NCBI RefSeq assembly: GCF_017349355.1
Contig: NZ_JAFMPM010000006.1
Coordinates: 248,001 to 312,000 of the forward strand
Reading direction: 5' to 3'
DNA: 64,000 bases
DNA from: Thiothrix fructosivorans
GTDB taxonomy: Bacteria; Pseudomonadota; Gammaproteobacteria; Thiotrichales; Thiotrichaceae
The position numbers and the translations under genes were made by a program. The notes below the pieces were generated by a model, which was not told the DNA's origin, did not search any database, and saw only the letters and a list, made by a program, of their open reading frames with translations. Of this stretch, positions 15,466-25,161 are shown one piece after another (position 1 is the stretch's first letter; every line of letters begins with the position of its first letter).

Positions 15466-16206
15466 TTACATCGCCCGATGCAACCAGCGAATCTTCAACA
15501 AATCGCTAAACATGCGAAGCGAATCCTTGATCGGGTCAACCTTGGAACCGTCCATGTGTTCCCACTTCACCGCCACTTCCTTGATTTTGAAGCCTTGCTT
15601 GCGGGCAATGTACAAATGCTCCACGTCAAACCCAAACCCGTAAATCCGCTGCAATAACGCAATCCGCTGCGCCGCTTCCCGCCGATATGCCTTAAACCCA
15701 CACTGCGTATCCTTAATCCCCGGCACGGACAGTGTGCGTACCGCCATATTAAAGATCAAACTCATCGCATCGCGATACCACGGCTTTTTTTCCACCTCGG
15801 AATCCGCCAGTTTGCGCGAACCAATCACTACATCGAAACCTTGCGCAAAATACGGCAGCAGCTTCTCGATTTCCTCAATCGGGGTGGAAAGATCAGCATC
15901 GCTAAACAGCACAATGTCACCGGATGCCTTGATCATGCCGCGTGCAATCGAAAAGCCTTTACCGACGTTTTTGATGTTTTCCATCAACTGGCCTTCCTCC
16001 TGCTCCTTGGTTTCCTTGCCGTAGATGTCGATGAATTTCACCACTTCGGTCGTCAAATCGCGGCTGCCATCGTCTACCACAATGATTTCGCTGCGGTACG
16101 ACTGTTGCGACAGGTAATCTTTCACCTTGTACAGCGAATCGGCAATCCGGCTTTGCTCGTTGTACGCCGGAATGATAATGGACAGGTAAGGTCGTTCGTT
16201 ATTCAT
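15466..16206 (-). CDS. Family 2 glycosyltransferase, dolichyl/undecaprenyl-phosphate glucosyltransferase type
   Basis: The 246-residue cytosolic or membrane-associated GT-A enzyme has SIIIPAYNEQSRI, EIIVVDDGSRD and the metal-binding FSDADLSTP, followed by KDTQCGFKAYRREAA, typical of the dolichyl-phosphate beta-glucosyltransferase group. It would charge a polyprenyl phosphate with a sugar at the inner membrane. Its start overlaps the end of the upstream SMR gene, making it the last gene of a five-gene operon. The sugar cannot be told from sequence. Confidence 0.85.
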   Translation of the reverse strand: MNNERPYLSIIIPAYNEQSRIADSLYKVKDYLSQQSYRSEIIVVDDGSRDLTTEVVKFIDIYGKETKEQEEGQLMENIKNVGKGFSIARGMIKASGDIVLFSDADLSTPIEEIEKLLPYFAQGFDVVIGSRKLADSEVEKKPWYRDAMSLIFNMAVRTLSVPGIKDTQCGFKAYRREAAQRIALLQRIYGFGFDVEHLYIARKQGFKIKEVAVKWEHMDGSKVDPIKDSLRMFSDLLKIRWLHRAM

Positions 16207-16597
16207 GATTATTTGCCTTTGTCGGAGTTGCCACCAGCGCCACGCCCAGCATGATCAGCACAATTCCCGCTGTTTTTCCCAACGTGAATGACTCGCCAAT
16301 CCGGGGCCACAGCACCGCGCCTAAATACACCAAAATATACCCCACACTCAGTAAAGGGTACGCCACGCTCAGTTCAAAATGCCCAAGCACATAAATCCAC
16401 ACCAGCATTGCTATGCCGTAACACACAATGCCCGCCATCACCCACAGCACGCCAAACCACTGTTCAGTGCTCACTGAGCCAGATTGCAACGCCGGGAAAA
16501 ACGCCGCCAGCGCCCCCACCGACTGCATTCCTGCCTTCATGAACAATTGCCCCAATGCGCCGCAAATAATGGACGTTGCCATCAGCAACCATTTCAT
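16199..16597 (-). CDS. Small DMT/SMR-type membrane protein, candidate lipid-linked sugar flippase subunit
   Basis: The 132-residue protein has four predicted membrane helices, from MKWLLMATSIICGALGQLFMKAG to GKTAGIVLIMLGVALVATP. The GHFELSVAYPLLSVGYILV stretch is typical of ArnE/ArnF and EamA-like half transporters. The start at 16597 is chosen because the upstream frame is non-hydrophobic shadow sequence. It overlaps its neighbours on both sides by 4-8 bp. It is paired with a paralogue, as in ArnE-ArnF, which flips an undecaprenyl-linked aminosugar; the role here is inferred. Confidence 0.75.
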   Translation of the reverse strand: MKWLLMATSIICGALGQLFMKAGMQSVGALAAFFPALQSGSVSTEQWFGVLWVMAGIVCYGIAMLVWIYVLGHFELSVAYPLLSVGYILVYLGAVLWPRIGESFTLGKTAGIVLIMLGVALVATPTKANNHE

Positions 16598-16959
16598 AAC
16601 ACGCCCCCCACCAGTAGCGAGATGCCCGCCATAATGAACGCCGTCCCCAGCCAACGGCGCGGCGGAATGGTTTCGTGAAACAGCCAACGTGCCGCCAGCA
16701 TGACCACCACGTAGCCCATGCTCAACATCGGGTAAGCGACGCTCAATTCCAGCTTGCCCAACACCACCAGCCACAACAACAAGCCCGTGCCGAGAAAGAA
16801 AATGCTCAGCAAAATATTGCGCTTCAATAACAGTTGCAGCGGCGAACCGTTATGCGTTGCCAAATCCTGTGCCGCGAGTTTCTGGAAAATTTGCGCAGCA
16901 CTGCTGCACCCAATCGACACGACCAGCAACACGTAAACCCACACGGGAACGTTAGCCAT
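16594..16959 (-). CDS. Second small DMT/SMR-type membrane protein, flippase partner
   Basis: The 121-residue, four-helix protein is a paralogue of the next gene: LGKLELSVAYPMLSMGYVVVM aligns with GHFELSVAYPLLSVGYILV there. AGGAG lies eight bases before the ATG at 16959, inside the end of the GH31 gene, whose TGA overlaps this ATG. Two adjacent half-transporters suggest a heterodimer. Confidence 0.75.
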   Translation of the reverse strand: MANVPVWVYVLLVVSIGCSSAAQIFQKLAAQDLATHNGSPLQLLLKRNILLSIFFLGTGLLLWLVVLGKLELSVAYPMLSMGYVVVMLAARWLFHETIPPRRWLGTAFIMAGISLLVGGVL

Positions 16960-19448
16960 CACTTTTTCTCCTGCGCTGCATAGCGAATCTCGACATGGTG
17001 CGCCTGCTTGGCTGCCAACGCTGGCAAGCGCACACTCAAGGTATTGGAATTGCTGCGTTGCCAACCGAAGCCGGATTTGTCGGCAGCTTGCACCGGCTTG
17101 CCATCCACCGTAACCGTTTCGACCGGCGCAATTTCTGCCAGCACCAACTGTACCTCACGCTGCTCCGGTGCGCCTTGAAAGTCACCTTGCGCCGCTTCGA
17201 TCCAAACATGCTGAAGGTTAGCATCGCGCTGTTGGCGGATGCGGGTGGTGCGAACTTTGCCTTGTGTATACGCTGTGGTTTCGCCATCGTCTTCATACAC
17301 AGTGAATTCGCTGGCTTGGCTGTGTGGGAAGATTTTCAGCTTCAGCAGTGTGGGTTTATCCATGCTGCCCAGCTTGCGCCCAAAAGCATCGACACTGCCA
17401 TCGCCCACCTCCAGCAACGGCAGAATCGCCCCCGCCCGCGCATACAACGGCAAGCGGTACAACTTATCGTGGAACAACGGCACCTCTTCCAACCATGCGC
17501 CTTTGCTGCTTTGCCATGCGTGGCTGTGGTAATCAAACCATTCGCCTTTGGGCAGGTAAACCCGCATCGACTTGCTATTCGGGTGGGTTTCCAACGCTGC
17601 CAACAACTTGTCGCCGATCAGTTTTTGCGCCCCCATGCCGCGCAAGGTCGGGTCGGATTCGTCGGCATAAATGGCTGGCGCAATGATCGGATCGCCCACC
17701 CGATTCGCTCGGTGCGCCAGCGAATAATAGTAAGGAATCAGCTCATACCGCAGTCGCGCATTGGCACGATTGCTGGCAAGATCACCCACCTTATCCGGCG
17801 CAGTAGCGTAGCAATTGCACACATTATCCGCGTGCGGACGCAACGGCAGATCAATCAATGCTGACACCGCAAACCAGCGCGTGTACAACTTCTCGTATTC
17901 CTCCGGCGTACCCGTGAACGAATTGCGATAAAACCCACCCGCATCCGAGCCGAAATAATCCACGCCCGACAAGCTCATCTGCATCTGTGCATTCAAATGC
18001 GCCGCAAGGTTGTCCAGCCGTGCCGGAATATCCCCCGACCACATGCCCGCACCGTAACGCTGCATCCCCGCTCCACCAGCGCGAGACAACATAAACGGGC
18101 GTTGCTGGCTGTGATGACGTTGGTAGCCATCGAAAATCGACTGATGCCACAGCACGTTATACAAATTGTGCAAATCAGAATGCGTGGTTTTACCAGGCGT
18201 AAAGCCGTGGTAAACCGCATCGGCGGCAAAATCCATCGGTTCGCCCAAATCCGTCCAATGCCCAAGAATCCCCATATCTACGAGTGCTTGGCGCTTGGTA
18301 TCGTGCCAGTAAGCGCCTGCGTCGGGGTTACTCCAGTCAATCATCCCACCCTTGCCCCACCACGGTTTTTTTGCCAGATACACCGGCTTCCCGTCGGGCT
18401 GTTTCACCAGAAAGCCTTTATCCTGCAACGCTTGGTGTTCCGGCAGACCGCGACTGATGTAGGATTCTTCAATCAGCATCAAGCCAATATGCTGCTTTGC
18501 CAGCGCCTTAATCTTGCCCGCAGGATCAGGGAAATGGCTTTCATCCCATGTCAGTTTGCCCATGCTGCTGTTTTCGGAATTGTCGCGGATGCCACCGAAC
18601 CACTGTAAATCCATCACCATGCCATCCAGCGGAAAGCCATTGTTCTGCAAGGATTGGCTTACCCCATCCAGTTCCGCCCAATCGTCGTAACCAAACTCCG
18701 ATACCCACAACCCAAACAACTTACGATTGGGAATCAGTGGTTTGCCCACCAATTGCATGTAACCGCGCCGCAAATCCGCCAGCGATTCACCTACGCGGAA
18801 ATAGAAGCGCAAATCGTCACCGCCCTTCACACCTACCTTGAACGGATCGCCTTGAAAACTCCAGTTTTGCGGGTAACTGTTATCCAAAAATAATGACCAC
18901 GGGGTAGCGTCTTTACCGAGTGCATACAAAATCGGGAATTGGGTATTACCGACCAAACCGCCTTTGGCATCCACCAATTGGTTGCCGTATTTGCTACCCG
19001 CGACTCGCGTGCCACGTTGCAACCAATCGCCGTCGGTTGTCCCCGGTGCAGGATGTTGTTGCCCCAAACCGTAAAGCTGCTCGGTGTTGCCCTTAGCCAG
19101 TGCCAGTGTAAAGCTGTTATTTTCACCTGTACCGGGGCACAGTTTGGTGACAGCGCGTTGCTGGCGTTTGTCGTAAATGCTCAAGCACAGGGATGTGCTA
19201 TCCAACGTGAGGCGCAAGCGGGCGGTTTCGGTGCTGCTTGGCAATGGCTTGAGTTTGTCGGTCAACACATACGGGCTGGCTGGGAATACGGGTTTGTCAC
19301 ACTGTTCACCTGTGCGATAACTGGCGCGTAGCAAACCACTTTCCAGCCATTCTACCTCCAGACATTCCTGCCCGACACGCGCACTCAGTGGCGCGGCGTT
19401 GGCAGCGCCAGTCCACAGTAACAATAACGGTAACAGGCTACGTTTCAT
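16959..19448 (-). CDS. Secreted glycoside hydrolase family 31 alpha-glycosidase
   Basis: The 829-residue protein has a signal peptide (SLLPLLLLWTGAANA). GH31 core motifs follow: GLWVSEFGYDDW, DGMVMDLQWFGG, the nucleophile region GHWTDLGEPMDF, and the acid/base region AGMWSGDIPARLDNL, then GVDYFGSDAGGFY. A C-terminal beta domain follows the barrel. The family cleaves alpha-glycosides (glucose, xylose, sulfoquinovose); the specificity is open. A secreted glycosidase inside an operon for lipid-linked sugar transfer is odd and may trim or recycle the surface glycan. It is not a cytosolic sugar-catabolism context. Confidence 0.88.
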   Translation of the reverse strand: MKRSLLPLLLLWTGAANAAPLSARVGQECLEVEWLESGLLRASYRTGEQCDKPVFPASPYVLTDKLKPLPSSTETARLRLTLDSTSLCLSIYDKRQQRAVTKLCPGTGENNSFTLALAKGNTEQLYGLGQQHPAPGTTDGDWLQRGTRVAGSKYGNQLVDAKGGLVGNTQFPILYALGKDATPWSLFLDNSYPQNWSFQGDPFKVGVKGGDDLRFYFRVGESLADLRRGYMQLVGKPLIPNRKLFGLWVSEFGYDDWAELDGVSQSLQNNGFPLDGMVMDLQWFGGIRDNSENSSMGKLTWDESHFPDPAGKIKALAKQHIGLMLIEESYISRGLPEHQALQDKGFLVKQPDGKPVYLAKKPWWGKGGMIDWSNPDAGAYWHDTKRQALVDMGILGHWTDLGEPMDFAADAVYHGFTPGKTTHSDLHNLYNVLWHQSIFDGYQRHHSQQRPFMLSRAGGAGMQRYGAGMWSGDIPARLDNLAAHLNAQMQMSLSGVDYFGSDAGGFYRNSFTGTPEEYEKLYTRWFAVSALIDLPLRPHADNVCNCYATAPDKVGDLASNRANARLRYELIPYYYSLAHRANRVGDPIIAPAIYADESDPTLRGMGAQKLIGDKLLAALETHPNSKSMRVYLPKGEWFDYHSHAWQSSKGAWLEEVPLFHDKLYRLPLYARAGAILPLLEVGDGSVDAFGRKLGSMDKPTLLKLKIFPHSQASEFTVYEDDGETTAYTQGKVRTTRIRQQRDANLQHVWIEAAQGDFQGAPEQREVQLVLAEIAPVETVTVDGKPVQAADKSGFGWQRSNSNTLSVRLPALAAKQAHHVEIRYAAQEKK

Positions 19449-19456
19449 GGGTATCC

Positions 19457-20965
19457 TTACTTAAACAAGGCGTCGTCAGCCGTGGCAATACGCGGGGGAT
19501 TCGTGCGCTTATACAGCTCCAGCGTCCCCTGATTTTGGCGACTCATGACTTGCGAGGTTTGCCACGGAATGTCCAAGACTTTTTCGTAACCACGGCTCAG
19601 CATCACTCCCCGTAAATCCTGATTGGCTTTGGGTTGAATCAGGTTATTGAGGAAAACATAAGTGAACTTGCTATCCCATACTGCTTCAACAGCATCTTTC
19701 TTCTCGTATTTACCGTCCCTATTGTTATCCATCCAGCCCAGTTCTTTGATGCGGTTTTGTGGCAATTTGCCGAAGGTGGCGTATCGCATCAGGTAAGGGT
19801 CTTCGCTGGCAATAGTGGTGGTGTCATCCAAAGGCTGGGTTGCCATTGCTGCAATAATCGGGCGCACATCGGGGTAAGCCTGTTCCATATCTTGCAACAA
19901 GCCGTAGTTCCACCAGCCCATGCCCACGATCAGCGCTGCGGCGATTGCTTGTGCTGCCCATTGGTAGTTAAAACGTTGCAAGACCTGCCACAAAAACCAC
20001 GCCATGACGGGCATAAGGAAAAACAGTGCATACACCAAGTGCTTAAACAGCGAGATCATGTTCTGCCCCTGCAAGTGGTAAGCCGCCAAGGGCAATGCAA
20101 AGACCAACGTCCCCAGTACAATCAATGTCGGACGCTCACGCAAGGCGTGCCCACGTAAACGCACTACCTGCCACCCCAATGCCAGCCCCCACAGCAACAA
20201 TGGCAATGCCAAATACAAGATTTCCATTTGCAAAATAAACGCATAATTGGAATTTGCACCGTGCGTTCCCTTGATCTGGATAGTGTACAAGCCCTGCAAA
20301 TCCTGCCAATGCCAACCAGCATACGCCCCCAGCACCAGCGTCATGCCTAAGCCAAACAACATCCCGACTACAGGTGATAACCACAACGCTAATAATGTCA
20401 GTAACGGCACATACACCACCACGATGTACTTGCTCGTCACCGCCAAAGCACACAATACCACCGCCCCCAGCAAGGCTGGGTAACGCATCTTGCCTTGCCG
20501 TTGACAAGCCGCCAACAGCGGTGCAAGGGACAAGCTGAAAAACGCCAGCGCAATAATGTCGTAAGTGGCAAAACGGCTAATGAAAATATGCGCCGCCTGC
20601 ATTGCCAGCAATGCCACACTCAACCACGCCACCGCGATGGACTGATACAACTGGTACACCAAGCGATACATGCCCCACAATGACAGCAAGCCAAACAAGG
20701 CTGCGACAGCACGCGCCCCTTCTAACCCACCCAAGGCTTCACCCACGCCTAGGATATACCAATTCAAATTTGAGCCGAAAATATAGAAATACGTCCCCCA
20801 AGCGTGACCTGCCAGCAATTGCTTGCTGACAAATAAATAATCGTATTCGTCGATATGCCCACCATTAAAACTCAGCATCAGGCGCAAGGCAGCAGAAAAA
20901 ACGACACCACACATCACGACGAGGAGGAACAAAGACGGCATCTTGCTAGGCTTCTGGATTGCCAC
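19457..20965 (-). CDS. Integral membrane GT-C glycosyltransferase (PMT/ArnT-like)
   Basis: The 502-residue protein has about ten membrane helices. The first periplasmic loop contains GGHIDEYDYLFVSK, in which the acidic DE pair matches the catalytic site of GT39/GT83 enzymes. These use polyprenyl-phosphate sugars to modify lipids, polysaccharides or proteins outside the inner membrane. It is the first gene of the operon with GH31, two flippase-like subunits and the GT2, so sugar charging, flipping and transfer are all represented. The acceptor is unknown. Confidence 0.8.
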   Translation of the reverse strand: MAIQKPSKMPSLFLLVVMCGVVFSAALRLMLSFNGGHIDEYDYLFVSKQLLAGHAWGTYFYIFGSNLNWYILGVGEALGGLEGARAVAALFGLLSLWGMYRLVYQLYQSIAVAWLSVALLAMQAAHIFISRFATYDIIALAFFSLSLAPLLAACQRQGKMRYPALLGAVVLCALAVTSKYIVVVYVPLLTLLALWLSPVVGMLFGLGMTLVLGAYAGWHWQDLQGLYTIQIKGTHGANSNYAFILQMEILYLALPLLLWGLALGWQVVRLRGHALRERPTLIVLGTLVFALPLAAYHLQGQNMISLFKHLVYALFFLMPVMAWFLWQVLQRFNYQWAAQAIAAALIVGMGWWNYGLLQDMEQAYPDVRPIIAAMATQPLDDTTTIASEDPYLMRYATFGKLPQNRIKELGWMDNNRDGKYEKKDAVEAVWDSKFTYVFLNNLIQPKANQDLRGVMLSRGYEKVLDIPWQTSQVMSRQNQGTLELYKRTNPPRIATADDALFK

Positions 20966-21103
20966 AGGCTTTCTCCCTTGGCTTATTTTTATAGAGCATA
21001 ATGGGTTTGGGTAGCACCGTATGGCGGCACACGCTTGCTTACGATCATCCTAATCAATAATATGGATTAACGCGATATAAAAACTGATAAATGGCGGTAT
21101 ACC

Positions 21104-22333
21104 ATGACCACAGCAACCCTACGAGTCTCACGCGCTTTCACCGACCTCATTCCCACACGTTGGGCATACCCTGACACGGGTGCTACCCGCGACTTACGCC
21201 TCGACTTCATGCGCGGCTTTGTTATTCCCCTACTATTTGCTAGCCACTTTGATTACTTTTCGCTGCTGATGTTTATCGGTTGGGAACGTCTCGGTGTGGT
21301 TTCCACAGCGGAGATTTTCGTTATCCTCTCTGGCATCGTAGTGGGCATGGTCTACGGCAAAAAAGTGAAACGTGACGGGTTGTCGGCGGTGATGCCGGGG
21401 CTAATCCAGCGCTCGGTGGATTTGTACCGTATTAGCGTGGTCATGATTTTGCTGGTTGCCGCCATCCGCTTTATTCCGTGGATTGACAGCAGCATTATTA
21501 CCACGTTTTACGACGCGCCCCTCAATCTGACTTACCAACTGTATCCCGCGCGGGATGCAAACATTTCCGAAGTCATCAGCAAAGCCTTGCTACTGCAAAT
21601 TGGCCCGCACCAGTTTCAGATCATTGGCATGTACGTGGTCATGTTCATCCTCTTCACCCCCGTGGTGTTTTTCATGCTTGCTAAACAGAAAGTGGGCTTG
21701 CTGCTGGGATTAAGCTGGGTCATCTACGCGATTCATTACGGTGCACCGTTCCAATCGTTACGCCCAACCGGAGCGCAGTTTGAATACGCTTTCCCCATCA
21801 TGGCCTGGCAATTGATTTATGTGCATGGCGTGGTGGCGGGGTATTACAAGCAAGAATTGTTGGCGTTTTTCAGTACTGAATGGGGTAAACGCTTGATTTA
21901 CGTGTGCATAGTGTTGTCGCTGGGCTTTCTGGTGTTTACGTGGCATCACGCCCTGCCACACATTCCGCAGTGGATTTCACTGCACCTAATCTCAGCGGAA
22001 ACGTTCAACTATTGGAACGATAACTACTTTCTCAAAAGCAAAATTGGCATCGGGCGGCTGCTCAACACGGTGGTGCTGTTCGTGGCGATGTACGCACTAA
22101 TGACACGTTGCTGGCAACCGCTGAATCGAGCATTGGGGTGGTTTTTCATTCCACTAGGGCAAGCATCGCTGTATGTTTTTTTCATCCACATCTTCCTGTT
22201 GCTGGCAGTGGCAAATACACCGTTACCCGGTTACAACGATTTCTGGATCAATACCGCGCTTCATGCCGGATTATTAGCACTGGTATGGGTCATGGTGAAA
22301 AAAGAATTCTTGTTTAAATGGATTCCGCATTGA
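21104..22333 (+). CDS. OpgC-type membrane protein
   Basis: The 409-residue protein has about ten membrane helices and the OpgC-domain pattern: RDLRLDFMRGFVIPLLFASH near the start, AEIFVILSGIVVGMVYG, and GQASLYVFFIHIFLLLA near the end. OpgC proteins are acyltransferase-3-like and decorate osmoregulated periplasmic glucans with succinyl groups. No opgG or opgH is present in the window, so the acceptor may be another envelope glycan, possibly the product of the divergent neighbouring operon (inference). About 140 bp separates the two starts. Confidence 0.8.
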   Translation: MTTATLRVSRAFTDLIPTRWAYPDTGATRDLRLDFMRGFVIPLLFASHFDYFSLLMFIGWERLGVVSTAEIFVILSGIVVGMVYGKKVKRDGLSAVMPGLIQRSVDLYRISVVMILLVAAIRFIPWIDSSIITTFYDAPLNLTYQLYPARDANISEVISKALLLQIGPHQFQIIGMYVVMFILFTPVVFFMLAKQKVGLLLGLSWVIYAIHYGAPFQSLRPTGAQFEYAFPIMAWQLIYVHGVVAGYYKQELLAFFSTEWGKRLIYVCIVLSLGFLVFTWHHALPHIPQWISLHLISAETFNYWNDNYFLKSKIGIGRLLNTVVLFVAMYALMTRCWQPLNRALGWFFIPLGQASLYVFFIHIFLLLAVANTPLPGYNDFWINTALHAGLLALVWVMVKKEFLFKWIPH

Positions 22334-22343
22334 GCGGGCGAGC

Positions 22344-23030
22344 TTAGGCACAGAAACGATAACCTACGCCGGTTTCTGTCAACAAATGCAGGGGAATGGT
22401 TGGATCGGTTTCCAGCTTTTGGCGTAATCGACCAATGTAAATGCGCACATAATGCCCGTCTTCGGAATGCCCCGCGCCCCAGACTTCGCGCAATAATTGC
22501 CGTTGGGTTAAGACTTTGCCGGGTTGTGCCATGAGGACAGTCAATAAATGGTATTCGCGGGGCGTGAGATGAATGGTTTTGCCCTCGCGTGACACACAGC
22601 GTTTAGCGCGATCAACAATCACCTGACTGAATTGAATAATAGCAAAACCATCTTCTGGACGTTTATCGCGCCTGCGTTTCAGCGCCCTTAAACGCGCTAG
22701 CAACTCAGCAACCCCAAAGGGCTTAATGACGTAATCATCCGCACCGGCATCCAGTGTGGCTACTTTTTCAGCCTCTTGAGTGCGGGCAGATAACACTAAA
22801 ACGGGAACATCCGACCAATCACGTAAGGTGTGAATAAAACTAAGCCCATCAGCATCGGGCAGACCCAAATCGAGAATAACCAGCCCCGGGCGGTATTCAC
22901 CCGCTAAAGCTAAGCCACTCGCAACGGTCGACGCTTCCAATGTCTTGTAGCCTTCGGCTTCTAGCATGATCCGTAACACTTGGCGAATACGGGTATCATC
23001 CTCAACGATCAGAATGGCATTATTGTTCAT
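22344..23030 (-). CDS. OmpR-family response regulator, KdpE-like
   Basis: The receiver domain has the acidic pair in LIVEDDTRIRQ, the phospho-acceptor in VILDLGLPDADG, and the lysine in DDYVIKPFG. A winged-helix DNA-binding domain follows (LTPREYHLLTVLMAQPGKV, then VRIYIGRLRQKLE). The overall pattern is closest to KdpE, but no kdpFABC or kdpD is visible; a kinase could lie elsewhere. I use the ATG at 23030; GTG codons at 23039 (AAGGGG five bases upstream) and 23045 are alternatives. Confidence 0.82.
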   Translation of the reverse strand: MNNNAILIVEDDTRIRQVLRIMLEAEGYKTLEASTVASGLALAGEYRPGLVILDLGLPDADGLSFIHTLRDWSDVPVLVLSARTQEAEKVATLDAGADDYVIKPFGVAELLARLRALKRRRDKRPEDGFAIIQFSQVIVDRAKRCVSREGKTIHLTPREYHLLTVLMAQPGKVLTQRQLLREVWGAGHSEDGHYVRIYIGRLRQKLETDPTIPLHLLTETGVGYRFCA

Positions 23031-23067
23031 CTGGCTCACTATCACCCCTTATGACGACGCTTACAAG

Positions 23068-23097
23068 AAAAACCCCCGTACAAGACGGGGGTTTTTT
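23068..23097 (-). terminator. Intrinsic terminator after actP
   Basis: AACCCCCGT-acaag-ACGGGGGTT is a 9-bp stem, with T runs on both strands. On the minus strand it ends the DUF485-actP transcript before the response-regulator gene. Confidence 0.85.
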
Positions 23098-23119
23098 CTA
23101 GCTAAGGCAATGGGAAGCC

Positions 23120-25150
23120 TTAATGGGCTTGCGCCCCTTCTGCATTGATACCGGTGTTCTGACGAACATACAGCTCATCCCACATCTCATCTGAGCGGCG
23201 GTCACGCGTGAACAGTGACAACAGAATCGTCACTAAGAAGCCGATTGGAATGGAAAGCAAACCTGGGTTTTTCAACATAAACCACGGTTTTTCCAAGCCC
23301 ATCATGCTGGTAGTTTGACCTTCAAATTTCTTCAAGTCGCCTTCTGCAGCGGTGATGGATTTTTCCAGACCCGCAATTTCCTTGGTTTTCGCGGCTTTCG
23401 CTGCGTCATCCGTCAGCGTTGCCAGATCCGCTTGCGCTTTCGCCAGCTTCTCTTTAGCGCCTGGAACGGCTGGCTTTTCAGGAGCAGCTTTCACTTCTTT
23501 CTTACAAGCAGCATCAGCAAACAACTCGCAAGAGAAGCCCCATTGTGCCGGTGCTGCTTCTTTCGCTACGACTAATGGCGTACCTTCCAGCACTTTCTTC
23601 GCATCCGCGAGTTTCGCCAATGGGTAAGTCATGTTCGGAGACAGCATTACCAACAGAATCGCAGAACCCGCACCCGCTAACATACCCCCAACGATACCGT
23701 AGGTATTCGCCTTCTTCCAATACAGCGTCAGGAAGACCGCTGGCAAGTTAGAAGATGCCGCCACCGCAAACGCCAGTGCCACCAAGTGAGCAACGTTTTG
23801 ACCTTTCGCCGCGATACCAACGTAGATAGCTAATGCACCCACGATAACCGTCGCAACACGCGCTGCGGTGATTTGCTCTTTCGCTGTGGCATGTTCGCCA
23901 CGGATAACGCCAACGTACAAGTCATGTGACATTGCAGAAGCAGAAGCCAATACCAGACCCGCTACTACCGCAACGATGGTAGCAAAAGCAACCGCTGAGA
24001 CGAATGCTAGGAACAAGTTACCCAAGTAAGAATCAGCACCACCACCAACGAACTGTGCCAGCAAAGGTGCAGCCATGTTGCCGCCTTTATCCAAAGCCAT
24101 GATAGCATTAGGCGTTACGTTCATCGCCGCGCCTAGACCCAAGAACAGGGTCAGAACGTAGAAGCCACCGATGATCGCCATCGCCCAGATAACAGATGTC
24201 CGTGCATCTTGTGCTGTCGGTACAGTGAAGAAGCGCATCAGGATGTGTGGCATACCCGCCGTACCCAGAACCAACGCCATCCCTAAGGAGATTTGGTCGA
24301 TAGGGCTTTTCAGGTACAAACCCGGTTCTAAGAAGCGTTGACCCAGTTCAGCCGGTGTCATGTTAGTAGCAGCATCACCAATCAATTTAGCGACTTGCTT
24401 TTGAATGTCAGGATTGTCAACGGCTGCTTGCAAGAAGCCGGGGAAGGAGAAGCCGTATTGACCCCAAGTGAACACTACCAGCAGGATAGACGCTGTTACC
24501 AGCAGAATAGCCTTAATAATTTGTACCCAAGTAGTGGCTTTCATGCCGCCGAATACCACATAAGTCAGCATCAAGATGCCTACTGCGATAACGGACACTT
24601 CATAGTCGATACCGATCAGGGTTTTAACCAGAACGCCGCCGCCTACCATTTGAGCCGTCAGGTAGAAGGTGGAAACCGTTACGGTAGAAATCGCTGCAAC
24701 CACTTTTGAGGCTTTCGGGTTGTTACGGAAGGCAAGGATGTCGCCCAACGTGTACTTCCCGATATTCCGGCAGGGTTCTGCAATCACCAACAATACGGTG
24801 ATGTACGCGACCAACCAGCCTACGGAGTACATGAAACCATCATAACCATACAGGGAGATCAGACCCGCGATACCCAAGAAGGAAGCGGCTGACAGGTAGT
24901 CACCTGCAATAGCCCAACCATTTTGGATACCGGTAACGGAACGACCCGCTGCGTAGAAGTCAGCCGCAGAGGATGTCTGCTTGGCAGCGCGGTATGTCAC
25001 ATACATGGTCATACCGATGATCAGACCAAACACCAAGAAGGTCAGCCATTTGAATTTATCGGCAACAGCACCACCTTCAGCAAAGGCGGTTTGGCTTGCT
25101 AACAAGCCTAGCAATAGGGCGATTGAGCCTGCCCAAAACGTTTTCTTCAT
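23120..25150 (-). CDS. actP: Sodium:acetate symporter ActP-like, with large C-terminal insertion
   Basis: The 676-residue sodium:solute symporter begins with a signal-like helix (SIALLLGLLASQTAFAEGG), followed by the ActP core: AADFYAAGRSVTGIQNGWAI, AGDYLSAASFLGIAGLISLYG and LGTAGMPHILMRFF. Typical ActP is about 550 residues. The excess comes mainly from an insertion near residues 525-625 rich in Lys, Ala and Glu, predicted to be a coiled coil (AKAQADLATLTDDAAKAAKT), before the last membrane helix. It follows its DUF485 partner gene by 11 bp, the usual yjcH-actP pairing. Acetate or another short carboxylate is the likely substrate. Confidence 0.85.
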   Translation of the reverse strand: MKKTFWAGSIALLLGLLASQTAFAEGGAVADKFKWLTFLVFGLIIGMTMYVTYRAAKQTSSAADFYAAGRSVTGIQNGWAIAGDYLSAASFLGIAGLISLYGYDGFMYSVGWLVAYITVLLVIAEPCRNIGKYTLGDILAFRNNPKASKVVAAISTVTVSTFYLTAQMVGGGVLVKTLIGIDYEVSVIAVGILMLTYVVFGGMKATTWVQIIKAILLVTASILLVVFTWGQYGFSFPGFLQAAVDNPDIQKQVAKLIGDAATNMTPAELGQRFLEPGLYLKSPIDQISLGMALVLGTAGMPHILMRFFTVPTAQDARTSVIWAMAIIGGFYVLTLFLGLGAAMNVTPNAIMALDKGGNMAAPLLAQFVGGGADSYLGNLFLAFVSAVAFATIVAVVAGLVLASASAMSHDLYVGVIRGEHATAKEQITAARVATVIVGALAIYVGIAAKGQNVAHLVALAFAVAASSNLPAVFLTLYWKKANTYGIVGGMLAGAGSAILLVMLSPNMTYPLAKLADAKKVLEGTPLVVAKEAAPAQWGFSCELFADAACKKEVKAAPEKPAVPGAKEKLAKAQADLATLTDDAAKAAKTKEIAGLEKSITAAEGDLKKFEGQTTSMMGLEKPWFMLKNPGLLSIPIGFLVTILLSLFTRDRRSDEMWDELYVRQNTGINAEGAQAH

Positions 25151-25161
25151 ATGTGTCTCCC

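Noticed and set aside
17036-18608. Several plus-strand ORFs of 80-290 codons over the GH31 gene
   Set aside because: They are shadow frames of a well-supported 829-residue enzyme.
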